From positions 62,001 through 126,000 of the forward strand of contig JACDOG010000005.1 of assembly GCA_017656305.1 (NCBI GenBank): a DNA stretch of 64,000 nucleotides. The letters are read 5' to 3'. Positions 42,485 through 51,042 of the stretch are shown piece by piece. Source of the stretch: Thermoanaerobacteraceae bacterium (GTDB lineage Bacteria; Bacillota; JADQBR01). The position numbers and the translations under genes are program-made. How positions within the stretch are numbered: the first letter of the stretch is position 1; every line of letters begins with the position of its first letter. The notes under the pieces are model-generated. The model made no database searches. It was not told where the DNA came from and saw only the letters and a list, made by a program, of their open reading frames with translations.

Positions 42485-43695
42485 TATTTTTCATCCCCCT
42501 CTTCTTTTTGTACCAATTCATCAGGCCACCAGAAGAAGTACGGGTTAGCCCGCGGATGATGAACCATCTGCGCTTTAGGTTCAAGGCCTACCTCTTTTAG
42601 GAAGGTTCTCATCCCCTTCCTATAAATCAACTCACCAATTCTCTCTCTTACCTTGGCGTTTTCATCCCACCATTCCCAAATGCGTTCCAGTAAGTCTTTC
42701 AGTTCTGCATAACCATCCTCTTTGTTCAACTTCATAAACGGAACAATAACCCAGGATAAGAATGCCGATTGAACAATAGTAGCCTTACCACCAATTAGAA
42801 TAGTAGCACCGCAGTCCTTACCAATGCGAAGTGCCTTAGGCATCTTGTTGATACAGTGCATACATCTTACACAGTTTTCATCATCAACTGTAAACTCGGC
42901 TTTTTCTTTATCAAAAGCACAGGCTTTAGTCGGACACTTATCGACTACCAAACCTTGAATATCCATGCCACTTGCCGCATACTCCTTTACGGCCTCTGCA
43001 TCAATGCGAATGGAATCTCGCCAGGTACCAATAATTGACAGGTCGGCCCGGGCAATGGATGAAACACAGTCATTTGCACAGCCGGAAATTTTTATTTTAA
43101 ACTTGTAGGGCCACATAGGCCTGTGCAGCTCATCCTGGTATTCGTTGGTTAAATTATGACACAAGTGTAAAGTATCAAAGCAGGCATTATTGCATCGTGC
43201 CGGCCCCACGCAGCAGCTGGGTGTTCTTAAGTCGGAACCGGAACCACCTAAATCCCAACCGTTTTCCGCAAGCTCATCAAAACACGGCTGCAGGTGGTCG
43301 GTAGTAGTACCCAACAGTACTGCATCACCAGTAGCACCGTGCATGTTGGTCAATCCCGAACCGTGTTTTTCCCAGATGTCAGCCAGATTTCTCAAAGCAT
43401 CAGAGGTATAAAACCATCCTGATGGCTGGTTAACACGCATGGTGTGAAACTCCTGCACATTGGGGAACTCTTCCGGAATATCACAGTACCTACCGATAAC
43501 ACCGCCGCCATATCCTCTAACACCAACAATACCACCGTGTTTCCAGTGACACATTTTATCTTCATAAGATCTTTCCAGCAGGTCGATAGCTTCTTCTGTC
43601 ATTTTGTTGCCGGCCTGCTTTTCCATTTCCTTTACAAAACTGGGCCATGGACCCTTTTTCAGTTCATCCAACAATGGTCTCTTCTTATCTGACAT
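42484..43695 (-). CDS. dsrA: Dissimilatory sulfite reductase alpha subunit
   Basis: 403 residues. The siroheme-[4Fe-4S] ligands are seen as C-x5-C in CVGPARC (Cys162, Cys168) and C-x3-C in GCANDC (Cys206, Cys210). The ferredoxin insert has CPTKAC near 254 and CVRCMHC near 275-281. The N-terminal part holds [49 protein letters not shown]. With DsrD downstream and no DsrEFH or DsrL in the window, this is most likely the reductive type. The ATG at 43693-43695 follows GGTGGG. Confidence 0.97.
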   Translation of the reverse strand: MSDKKRPLLDELKKGPWPSFVKEMEKQAGNKMTEEAIDLLERSYEDKMCHWKHGGIVGVRGYGGGVIGRYCDIPEEFPNVQEFHTMRVNQPSGWFYTSDALRNLADIWEKHGSGLTNMHGATGDAVLLGTTTDHLQPCFDELAENGWDLGGSGSDLRTPSCCVGPARCNNACFDTLHLCHNLTNEYQDELHRPMWPYKFKIKISGCANDCVSSIARADLSIIGTWRDSIRIDAEAVKEYAASGMDIQGLVVDKCPTKACAFDKEKAEFTVDDENCVRCMHCINKMPKALRIGKDCGATILIGGKATIVQSAFLSWVIVPFMKLNKEDGYAELKDLLERIWEWWDENAKVRERIGELIYRKGMRTFLKEVGLEPKAQMVHHPRANPYFFWWPDELVQKEEGDEK

Positions 43696-43743
43696 TCCTT
43701 TCCCACCTCGCATAAAAAGTTTTCGCTTGCGGTTCCCGAGAGA

Positions 43744-43926
43744 TTACAACTCCTGGAGGCTGATGGCTTCCTGCGGGCAAATGCTGACACAGCTCTCACA
43801 ACCCATGCATTCACCATCACCTATATCTGCCTTGCCATCACTGACTACCAAGTATTGGGCGGGACAAGAAGTTTCACAAGTTCCGCAACCATCACAACGA
43901 TCAGTGTCAATTGTTACAAGATACAT
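43744..43926 (-). CDS. 2[4Fe-4S] ferredoxin, first gene of the dsrA unit
   Basis: 60 residues with two cluster motifs, CDGCGTCETSCP (residues 11-22) and CMGCESCVSICP (39-50), and an acidic overall charge. It starts at ATG 43924-43926, eight bases after GGGAGG. Standing 48 bases before dsrA on the same strand, it is a natural electron carrier to DsrAB; an electron-transfer role is family knowledge, the partner is inference. Confidence 0.92.
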   Translation of the reverse strand: MYLVTIDTDRCDGCGTCETSCPAQYLVVSDGKADIGDGECMGCESCVSICPQEAISLQEL

Positions 43927-44294
43927 GCGTTTCACCTCCCATGCAATAATTTAATAAGCCTCCCTTGTTCTTGTTAACACTTTAACAATCAATACTACAG
44001 AGTTTGTTGTTCATTATTGATTGCTTATTACTTTGTCTAAAATAGTGAAATATCGAAACCAGGGCTTTCACCCCTAATGAAATCAGTTATCAAAAAAATT
44101 GCGACAACACTGCCAATGCAACATATTTAGTTTTAATCCTAAATGCTAATAACATATTTCGACTTTTTTCAAGAGATTCCTCCTTTTTTCTGTGTATTTC
44201 CCCGGAAAATTTCTGCAACAGCTGATGTTTTTCTGGTATATCGAAAATACTTATAAGTTTTTTTGCTTATAATTAAAATTTGTTGTTAATTAAA
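43927..44294. other. 368-bp AT-rich gap with the dsrA-unit promoter region
   Basis: No gene on either strand. It holds the upstream region of ferredoxin-dsrAB and, at the far end, the 3' side of dsrM. The one clear site is the palindrome at 43971-43988. Confidence 0.7.
43971..43988. promoter_or_regulatory. CRP/FNR-type palindrome before the dsrA unit
   Basis: TTGTTA and TAACAA separated by six bases, a perfect 6-N6-6 inverted repeat 45 bases upstream of the ferredoxin start. The geometry matches CRP/FNR-family sites, including those of HcpR-like regulators of sulfate-reduction genes; the regulator is not known here. Confidence 0.55.
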
Positions 44295-45302
44295 CTACTC
44301 TTTTTCAACGGGTATCCCAACCGCTTTCATAACCTGCCTGAATTCATCCTCATATTCCTCATAGGAGTGAACCTCAACCGGATAATTCCACGGGTTAATA
44401 TGACGCCTTGCTCGGCTGTCATTAGGAAGATTTCGCGTCGGACTTAAAAAGATACCTCCCATGTGTACCAGCTTGCTAAATGGAAAATAGGCAAACAGAA
44501 CACTCACCAGAAACAGGTGAATATAAAACAATACGCTGATTCCTTCTGGCACAGTCGGATTGAAGGTTGCCAAACCCAAAGCCAATTGCTTAACCGCGAC
44601 AACATTCTCCCGCATAAAATAACGCATGAGGATACCGGTTAATGCCAAAGTAAAAATCACCAGCAGCGGAAAGTAGTCGGAAAGTAATGATATATAACGC
44701 ACTTGGGGAATAGCAACCCGTCTGATAAAAAGATAAGTCACAGCTAAAAGCAGAATAATACCGCTTACATAAATATGCTGCAGACCAATTTCAAAAAAAC
44801 CGTCCACACTGCTGATGACCTTCACGAATGAAGGAATAGGGTCCGCAAAAAAGCGCAAGTGCCTGATAATTACCAATAGCATGGACCAATGAAACAGCAG
44901 TCCCGCCAGCCACAGCCATTTTTCCCAAGTGTAAACTATTTTCGGACCATCTTTCAGTTCCGCACGCACGTTGCGAAACAGCGATCGAAAAAAGAGCACT
45001 TCCAAAGCCATCCGTGCAATTACACCGGCCGTGCTGGCAGGGTTATCAATTTTATTTGATTTAATCCACGGCAGTGATTTTTGCTGTCCGCAAGTAGTAG
45101 GTATTCGAAAGGGAACGGGTGACTGCGCCCATTTGACTATACGGTATACGACACCCGCCAGGAAGATGAAAAACGCGGCGTACGGTATGACAACCCCAAA
45201 CAAAAATTGCAAACCAGCTACCTGAACTCCCAAAAACGCCAGCAAAACCAGGGCTATAACCAATAACGCGGATAATCCCATGCCCATCTTCAAATCCCCC
45301 AT
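44295..45302 (-). CDS. dsrM: DsrM, membrane cytochrome b of DsrMKJOP
   Basis: 335 residues with helices near 10-30, 35-52, 125-150, 175-195, 205-230 and 255-280, among them WLWLAGLLFHWSMLLVIIRHLRFF, VRYISLLSDYFPLLVIFTLALTGILMRYF and ISVLFYIHLFLVSVLFAYFPFSKLVHMGGIF, whose His residues fit heme b ligands. It is thought to oxidise menaquinol and feed DsrK. Here it is the last gene of the K-J-O-P-M unit, whereas in most organisms dsrM comes first. An in-frame ATG six codons in is a possible alternative start. Confidence 0.93.
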   Translation of the reverse strand: MGDLKMGMGLSALLVIALVLLAFLGVQVAGLQFLFGVVIPYAAFFIFLAGVVYRIVKWAQSPVPFRIPTTCGQQKSLPWIKSNKIDNPASTAGVIARMALEVLFFRSLFRNVRAELKDGPKIVYTWEKWLWLAGLLFHWSMLLVIIRHLRFFADPIPSFVKVISSVDGFFEIGLQHIYVSGIILLLAVTYLFIRRVAIPQVRYISLLSDYFPLLVIFTLALTGILMRYFMRENVVAVKQLALGLATFNPTVPEGISVLFYIHLFLVSVLFAYFPFSKLVHMGGIFLSPTRNLPNDSRARRHINPWNYPVEVHSYEEYEDEFRQVMKAVGIPVEKE

Positions 45303-45324
45303 TTCACTATGTTTCTGTCAATTT

Positions 45325-46479
45325 CTATTCCACTTCAGCTTTCACTGAAACAACCAGCTTATAAAACACGCTGAGCAGGAAAAGCCCTACCGCCCAAATA
45401 CCCAGACTGACCATAATTTCCGGTAGCGTAGGTACGTATTCCGTAACAGTTTCAAACGGGTTGGGAATAAAACCTCCCACTACGAAACTAATACCTTTTT
45501 CAATGAGCATTGAAACAAACACCGCCACACATGCCAAAAGTAACGCCCCATCATTGCGACGCATTTTCGGGTTAAGCAGGATAACCAGGGCAAATACCGC
45601 CAGCACCACAAACAGCCACATTAGGGGCACCAGTTTGCCATGCCCTTCAATTCCCATAAATAAATACCGTAGACTGAGCATATGCCCTGGAACTTTGCTG
45701 TAAAAAGCCGTAAAAAACTCCACTGCAATCATAAAAAGTGTTATTACCAAGGCATAAGTAACAATTAATGACAACTTTTGCACAGCTGCTTTTCCGGCGT
45801 CAAAATTGGCATACCTTTTTAATATATAAGTTAAAATAATCAACAACGCCGGCCCGGTGGCAAAAGCAGACGCGAGAAACTTTGGAGCTATCAGAGCAGT
45901 TAACCAGAAGTCTCTCCCGGCCAGACCGGAATACAGAAAGGCAGTTACCGTATGAATACTGAAAGCCCAGGGAATAGAAACATAAATTAACGCTTTCACC
46001 CACTTAGGCGGCGCTACTGAATTGCGTTCTGCCTCCAAAACATTCCAGGCAATTAATATATTTAAGAGCAGGTAACCGTTTAATACCACCATATCCCAAA
46101 ACATGACCGAATGCGGCGTAGCATAAATTAGCACATTGAACAGCCTGGTTGGCATCCCCATATCGACAATGATAAATAACAAGCACATAATCACGGAGGA
46201 AACAGCCAAAAATTCCCCCAACACAGTTATCCTGCCAAACTCTTTGACATTATGCAGGTAATACGGTAAAACCAGCATCACTGCCGATGCCGCAACCCCC
46301 ACAATAAAGGTGAACTGCCCTATATATAACCCCCAGGACACGTCTCTGCTCATACCGGTAACAGTCAGGCCTTCGCGTAATTGTATGAGGTAAAAAAACA
46401 GTCCTAACGCCATGAGCCCCAGCAAACACAACAGCCAATTTCTGTATAACCTGCTGCCTTTAAAAGCTTTTTCCAACAT
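45325..46479 (-). CDS. dsrP: DsrP, NrfD-like membrane subunit
   Basis: 384 residues, ten predicted helices, no cofactor motif. Family features include DVSWGLYIGQFTFIVGVAASAVMLVLPYYLHNVKEFGRITVLGEFLAVSSVIMCLLFIIVDMGMPTRLFNVLIYATPHSVMFWD and IPWAFSIHTVTAFLYSGLAGRDFWLTALIAPKFLASAFATGPALLIIL. NrfD/DsrP proteins exchange electrons with quinones through the partner ferredoxin DsrO. It sits between dsrO and dsrM with short gaps. Confidence 0.94.
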   Translation of the reverse strand: MLEKAFKGSRLYRNWLLCLLGLMALGLFFYLIQLREGLTVTGMSRDVSWGLYIGQFTFIVGVAASAVMLVLPYYLHNVKEFGRITVLGEFLAVSSVIMCLLFIIVDMGMPTRLFNVLIYATPHSVMFWDMVVLNGYLLLNILIAWNVLEAERNSVAPPKWVKALIYVSIPWAFSIHTVTAFLYSGLAGRDFWLTALIAPKFLASAFATGPALLIILTYILKRYANFDAGKAAVQKLSLIVTYALVITLFMIAVEFFTAFYSKVPGHMLSLRYLFMGIEGHGKLVPLMWLFVVLAVFALVILLNPKMRRNDGALLLACVAVFVSMLIEKGISFVVGGFIPNPFETVTEYVPTLPEIMVSLGIWAVGLFLLSVFYKLVVSVKAEVE

Positions 46480-46496
46480 ACAATACCCACTCCCCT

Positions 46497-47261
46497 TTAC
46501 ACTAAATAATAAACGTTGGGATGCGTACCCAATTCCACCCGACGCTGTAATGCAAGTCGTGTTGTCAGCAGTTTTCTAACCTGTGAATGGGGATTTTCCA
46601 GATCACCAAAAGCAAGCACATTTCTAGGACAAGCTTCTACGCATAAAGGAAGCAGTCCGGCGGCAAGTCTTTCAGCGCAAAAGTTGCATTTTTCAACAAC
46701 ACCTTTTCTTCTAGCGGGGTACTCCAGGTTCTTTTGTTTGATACAAGGGCGCGGGTCTTGAAAATTAAAACTCCGGGCTCCATAGGGACATGCAGCCATA
46801 CAGTACCGGCACCCGACGCACCTGTGATAATCCATCATAACGATGCCGTCTTCCCTTTTATAGGTAGCTTTCGTCGGGCAAACTCTCACGCAGGCGGGAT
46901 TCTCGCAGTGATTACACATGACCATACAATGATGCTTTTGGGCCCCATGGCCGACATATTTATTTTCCAAACCGGGAAAGACTTTTTCGAAAGGCTCGCT
47001 CCAAATCCATTTAACTTCCTCTTCCCGGTCCTTAATATCCGGCACATTATGCGCCGCGTGACACGCTCTCTGGCATTTCATACAGTTATCACACTTGTTA
47101 ATATCTACTACCATGGCCCATCTTTTGCCCGCCAGGGCTTTGGGCGCGGGGGAAAAACGTTCTTGTCCGGTTCCCGCCAGTGCACTGGCAATTGGTAATG
47201 TGCCCAGCCCCAGCATCCATGTTCCGCCTATCTTGAAAAATTTTCTCCTGCTAATTTTCAT
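46497..47261 (-). CDS. dsrO: DsrO, exported iron-sulfur protein
   Basis: 254 residues. A twin-arginine signal (SRRKFFKIGGTWMLGLGTLP) directs the folded protein across the membrane. Four [4Fe-4S] motifs follow: CDNCMKCQRACH, CNHCENPACVRVCP, CVGCRYCMAACP and CNFCAERLAAGLLPLCVEACP. It is the extracytoplasmic electron-transfer partner of DsrP and DsrJ. It overlaps the dsrJ stop by one base. Confidence 0.95.
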   Translation of the reverse strand: MKISRRKFFKIGGTWMLGLGTLPIASALAGTGQERFSPAPKALAGKRWAMVVDINKCDNCMKCQRACHAAHNVPDIKDREEEVKWIWSEPFEKVFPGLENKYVGHGAQKHHCMVMCNHCENPACVRVCPTKATYKREDGIVMMDYHRCVGCRYCMAACPYGARSFNFQDPRPCIKQKNLEYPARRKGVVEKCNFCAERLAAGLLPLCVEACPRNVLAFGDLENPHSQVRKLLTTRLALQRRVELGTHPNVYYLV

Positions 47262-47656
47262 TACTCATCCCCCTTTGCCTCAAGATGACAGCTCCAGCAG
47301 ACCGGTTTCACGCCAGCATAATCATGACACCGATCGCAAAATTCCTCTTTGTTTGAATGACATTTTAAACACGTGTTCTGCAGGCTCATATCATACGTCT
47401 TGCCGTCGGAGGCTCTGTAAATCCTCATTCCTTCCCTGGCCACGGCATTTTTCCATTCCATAAGTAATTCCATATGCCTTCTTCTCATAAAGTCTCTAGA
47501 CTCAACGCATTGTTTCTCTTCCAGTTGGTTAATGGCAGGAGTATCAAGCTCCAGTACCGGGGCAACCGAGTCGTTTCCCAATGCACTCCAAAACGGAAAT
47601 GTAGCCATAGCAATAAAAATAATTAATCCAGCAAGTATGTTTCGGGACTTATACAT
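47261..47656 (-). CDS. dsrJ: DsrJ, triheme cytochrome c
   Basis: 131 residues with an uncleaved signal anchor (NILAGLIIFIAMATFPFW) and three CxxCH motifs: CLKCH (96-100), CDRCH (107-111) and CWSCH (120-124). Cys50 in EKQCVESRDFMRRRHMELL matches the conserved Cys proposed as ligand of the unusual His/Cys heme. Start ATG at 47654-47656. It overlaps dsrK by eight bases. Confidence 0.93.
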   Translation of the reverse strand: MYKSRNILAGLIIFIAMATFPFWSALGNDSVAPVLELDTPAINQLEEKQCVESRDFMRRRHMELLMEWKNAVAREGMRIYRASDGKTYDMSLQNTCLKCHSNKEEFCDRCHDYAGVKPVCWSCHLEAKGDE

Positions 47657-49265
47657 CGCCACCATCCTCCGTTCTCAGCAGCGGTTCGCCACGCAAATTA
47701 GTGGTACGCTGCTTTTCACCCTTCATTATCAGCGCGTTGCCCACCAACTCATGAACTCCGGAAACACTGACCCCGGGAACCCAGTAGTTCATCAATGTCG
47801 GCAGCGCGGCTCTATCTACAGCACAAATGCACGTCAAAGTATTGACATCGTATTTTTCATGTACGTATTTAACCGCATTAGCTCTAGGCAGACCGCCTTT
47901 CATCCTCATGACCATATTTTCTTCGGCATTTAAACCAGCACCACTGCCGCAACAGAAGGTCTTTTCCCGAATAGTCTCTTCAGGCATTTCATAAAAGTAA
48001 TTACAAGTATTTTTTATGATGTAGCGCGGCTCTTCAAACAGGCCCATCGCTCTGGCAGGATTGCAAGAATCGTGAAACGTAATCCTAAAGTGGTCGTTCC
48101 GGGATGGATCCAACTTCAGCTTGTTATTCCGGATAAGGTCTGCTGTAAACTCTACGATATGAACCATCTTGGTAGATTTAGCGTTTTCAAACTTGGTGCC
48201 TGTTATGGGAGAAACCGGCTCTTCTAAAAAATCAGCCGGGCCGTTCATGGTATTCATGTACTGATGTACCACCCGCCACATGTGACCGCACTCGCCTCCA
48301 AGTATCCACTTGACTCCCAATCTTTCGGCCTCGGCATACATCTTTGCATTAAGACGCTTCATCATTTCATGCGAGGTAAAGGAGCCAAAGTTACCGCCTT
48401 CGGAAGCATAAGTGCTCAAAGTATAATCAAGCCCTATCTCATGAAATAACATCAGGTAACCCATAAAAGTATAAATACCGGGATCAGCAAAAACGTCACC
48501 CGACGGTGGAATAAATAGTATTTCCGCTCCCTTTCTGTTAAATGTCGGCTCCACTCGTATGCCGGTAACATCTTCAATATCATCTGCCAGCATTTCCACC
48601 ATATCCTTTAAAGCGTGCGGTTGAATGCCCAGGTGGTTTCCCTTTTTATAACAGTTGGCCACAGGAGAAGCAATCCATTCAATGTTGCAGCCCAGTAAGT
48701 TAAGCAGTTCCCGGGCGATAATGGTAATTTCGGCAGTATCTATCCCATATGGACAAAATACCGAGCAGCGGCGGCACTGCGTGCACTGGAAGAAGTAATA
48801 AAACCATTCTTTAACAACATCTTCCGTCAGTTCCCGTGCCCCAGCCATTTTTCCCAGAAGTTTGCCGGCAACGGTAAATTCCTTTCGGTAAATTGAGCGC
48901 AGCAGTTCCGCTCTCAGCACAGGCATATTCTTTGGATCACCAGTCCCCAGAAAGAAGTGGCATTTGTCAGCACAGGCGCCGCACCTGACACAGATATCCA
49001 TGAAAATTCTCAAAGAGCGATACTTTTCCAACCGCTCTCTCAGTCCTTCAAAAATAACTTCCTTCCAGTTTTCTGGAAGTTTCCAATCTTCTTCCTCCGG
49101 AGACCATTTTCTTGGATTGGGAAGCCCCACTGCTTCCAGGCTTTCCGGTTTTGCAGCATAGCACCACATACCCTCTTCAAATTTCACAGGCATATCCATC
49201 CATGGCTTTGCCGGAGGTTTATGATCGATGTTAACTAGCTGTTCTGGCTTTGGAACTTTTGCCAT
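47649..49265 (-). CDS. dsrK: DsrK, catalytic iron-sulfur subunit of DsrMKJOP
   Basis: 538 residues. [4Fe-4S] motifs CVRCGACADKCHFF and CTQCRRCSVFCPYG, then HdrD-like ligand regions CGHMWRVVHQYMNT, DSCNPARAMG and FCCGSGAGLN, ending with CICAVDRAALPTLMNYW. The conserved CCG site is the proposed place of DsrC trisulfide reduction. It is the second gene of the unit, 66 bases after the RsbRD-like gene, and dsrJ follows by overlap. Confidence 0.95.
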   Translation of the reverse strand: MAKVPKPEQLVNIDHKPPAKPWMDMPVKFEEGMWCYAAKPESLEAVGLPNPRKWSPEEEDWKLPENWKEVIFEGLRERLEKYRSLRIFMDICVRCGACADKCHFFLGTGDPKNMPVLRAELLRSIYRKEFTVAGKLLGKMAGARELTEDVVKEWFYYFFQCTQCRRCSVFCPYGIDTAEITIIARELLNLLGCNIEWIASPVANCYKKGNHLGIQPHALKDMVEMLADDIEDVTGIRVEPTFNRKGAEILFIPPSGDVFADPGIYTFMGYLMLFHEIGLDYTLSTYASEGGNFGSFTSHEMMKRLNAKMYAEAERLGVKWILGGECGHMWRVVHQYMNTMNGPADFLEEPVSPITGTKFENAKSTKMVHIVEFTADLIRNNKLKLDPSRNDHFRITFHDSCNPARAMGLFEEPRYIIKNTCNYFYEMPEETIREKTFCCGSGAGLNAEENMVMRMKGGLPRANAVKYVHEKYDVNTLTCICAVDRAALPTLMNYWVPGVSVSGVHELVGNALIMKGEKQRTTNLRGEPLLRTEDGGDV

Positions 49266-49330
49266 CGTAACACCCTTCCTTTTTGCAAATTTATCTTTAC
49301 AGCACCCGCTTTATCAAGTCCAGAAAAAAC

Positions 49331-49849
49331 TTAACCGCACGCATTGCTCAATCTTTGAACCATGTGATACTCCCGTTTTATTTCGTTCACTTTTGCCTGA
49401 TAAATTTGCTCCCTGGCTTCCATATACTTGTCAAATGCCAGCAGGGCCAGTTCATCCAGCCATTTATCCATTTCCTGCAACTCAGTTTCGGAAACATACC
49501 CTTCACTAATTTCCTTACCCAGTTGGTCCCTTACGACATCCTTTAATTTAAAAATAAAGGCTATCGCCTGGGAAGGAGACGAGTCATAAACTGCCTTAAT
49601 CTTAATCAGTTCCTCTAAAATGGAATGCAACTCACCAGTAGCCGCACCCCGAACAAGGCCTTCGTATAACCCAGCCGCCTGCCGGTAAAAGGCTGTTCCC
49701 ACCGGGTTGGCAAACTGGTTTTCTTCCTGCTTGAGAAACTTAGCAGTCTCCGGGGGATAAAACTCCAAAATCGTTTCAAACCACCTGTTGAGAATGACTT
49801 TTTGTTTTTGCTGGAGGCATTCTTTTAAATTGCAGTTCTTCAGTTTCAT
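49331..49849 (-). CDS. RsbRD N-terminal-domain protein, first gene of the dsrKJOPM unit
   Basis: 172 residues, all helical: LKECLQQKQKVILNRWFETILEFYPPETAKFLKQEENQFANPVGTAFYRQAAGLYEGLVRG and SPSQAIAFIFKLKDVVRDQL. This matches the globin-like non-heme sensor domain (RsbRD_N) without the STAS part. Such genes are common before dsrMKJOP in sulfite reducers; function unknown, probably sensory or assembly related. The ATG at 49847-49849 follows GGAGAG. Confidence 0.8.
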   Translation of the reverse strand: MKLKNCNLKECLQQKQKVILNRWFETILEFYPPETAKFLKQEENQFANPVGTAFYRQAAGLYEGLVRGAATGELHSILEELIKIKAVYDSSPSQAIAFIFKLKDVVRDQLGKEISEGYVSETELQEMDKWLDELALLAFDKYMEAREQIYQAKVNEIKREYHMVQRLSNACG

Positions 49850-49927
49850 CTTCTTTCTCTCCTCACCGTGCAACATTACACCCATATTCCACCTCTTTTC
49901 CACTGGCACTGAAATTGTGCGGCAGGC

Positions 49928-49945
49928 TTGTGCCTCAATTCACAT
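49928..49945. promoter_or_regulatory. CRP/FNR-type site before the dsrKJOPM unit
   Basis: TTGTGC-N6-TCACAT, two mismatches from the palindrome TTGTGA-N6-TCACAA used by CRP and HcpR-type regulators. It lies about 80 bases upstream of the RsbRD-like start and shares its geometry with the site at 43971-43988. Confidence 0.5.
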
Positions 49946-49998
49946 TAATTGTTGTATATTAGCGTACATTATTTTATATTAAAGATAAATCCTAAATA

Positions 49999-50136
49999 TT
50001 ACCCCTCTATTTCAATATGCCCGAAATACTTTTCGTTTCGTATTTGGCAGTAATCGAGCAGGTAAAAGTCGGGAATAGTCGTCTTCTCGCTGGTGAGGTG
50101 ACAGGGCTTTTCTCAGCCCATCGGCTCGGCTGACAT
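49999..50136 (-). other. 46-codon frame with one internal UGA: possible small selenoprotein or relic
   Basis: From ATG (50134-50136) the frame reads MSAEPMG, then TGA at 50113-50115, then EKPCHLTSEKTTIPDFYLLD and on to IEIEG and TAA at 49999-50001. The part after TGA is protein-like, with a Cys four residues after the UGA. The organism uses Sec (selD). Against it: no ribosome site, a terminator just upstream, no clear SECIS-like hairpin after the UGA. It may equally be a relic or an RNA. Confidence 0.25.
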
Positions 50137-50150
50137 GCTGGACAAACAAA

Positions 50151-50183
50151 AACCTTCTCTGCCCAGTGCAGGCAGAGAAGGTT
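50151..50183 (-). terminator. Terminator after the AsrC-like gene
   Basis: AACCTTCTCTGCC (50151-50163) and GGCAGAGAAGGTT (50171-50183) pair over 13 bp; the minus side ends GGTTTTTGTTT. Confidence 0.9.
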
Positions 50184-50199
50184 GTAATCCAAGACTTTT

Positions 50200-51021
50200 T
50201 TATTTCGAGATTAATTTCACAAATTCACCAAAAGAAATCCTGTCAATCATATTACCTAACCTTTCATTTGGCTTACCATATTCTAGGTAAACCTGCAAAA
50301 TTTTCTCCACCATGTTTAAAACCTCGGATATTGTGGTATAATCCCCTAATTTCCTGGCAAACTTAACATGGCGTCCCATTTTACCCCCTACTAAAATACG
50401 GTAATAGATTTGGTCAATTTTGATGGGATTACAATGCTCCGCACAAAGACCACATTCAACACATGCCGTTTTATCAATATTGACACTACCGCTCTCAGTC
50501 TTGACAATGGCATTTTCCCGGCACATTTTTATACAAGTGTAGCAGCGATTACATTCATCCTCATCTATGAAAACTTTTGCCACACCAACAACGCCAATAT
50601 CATTTAGCTGCGGATGCGTACACGCATTGGGACAACCGGCAACCGCAATCTTTAATTTCGCCGGTAAATTCTCCTCAGAATTTAAATTACTATCTATCTC
50701 CAATCCCAGAGAAGCGCTGTCAATCCTGCTATTTACACAGGTAAATCCCGGGCAGGCAACTATGTTGCGAATGTTATCGCCTACGGTGGTTATAGTCCAA
50801 CCAACCTTTTCCAATTCTTCCATGGCAGCTTTGACTTTGTTTAAAGGCACTCCTGGTATTTCCACAGTCTTGCGAACTGTTAAATGCAACCGCTTATTCC
50901 CATACCGGCAGGCTACCTGCTGCAGCTTCTCCAATTGTTCAGGAAAAATAATTCCTACAGGAACTCGCAGCCGTATGGTAACCAAATTTGATTGTCTTTG
51001 AGAAACAAAATGCTGCCGCAT
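50200..51021 (-). CDS. Siroheme sulfite/nitrite reductase-like protein with 2[4Fe-4S] (AsrC-like)
   Basis: 273 residues. A half-size siroheme fold with VACPGFTCVNSRIDS (Cys90, Cys95) and GCPNACTHP (Cys130, Cys134), then two ferredoxin clusters, CNRCYTCIKMC (157-167) and CVECGLCAEHC (187-197), and a C-terminal helix region. This matches single-subunit AsrC/low-molecular-weight sulfite reductases. The first Cys pair is C-x4-C, not the usual C-x5-C. Role may be assimilatory sulfite reduction or detoxification. It is downstream of the double-HTH gene and ends at a strong terminator. Confidence 0.82.
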   Translation of the reverse strand: MRQHFVSQRQSNLVTIRLRVPVGIIFPEQLEKLQQVACRYGNKRLHLTVRKTVEIPGVPLNKVKAAMEELEKVGWTITTVGDNIRNIVACPGFTCVNSRIDSASLGLEIDSNLNSEENLPAKLKIAVAGCPNACTHPQLNDIGVVGVAKVFIDEDECNRCYTCIKMCRENAIVKTESGSVNIDKTACVECGLCAEHCNPIKIDQIYYRILVGGKMGRHVKFARKLGDYTTISEVLNMVEKILQVYLEYGKPNERLGNMIDRISFGEFVKLISK

Positions 51022-51042
51022 GATTATTCACCCTTCAGATGG

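Noticed and set aside
50007-50192. 61-codon minus-strand frame covering the terminator after the AsrC-like gene
   Set aside because: It runs through the 13-bp terminator hairpin and is Arg/Ser/Pro-rich; not a believable protein.
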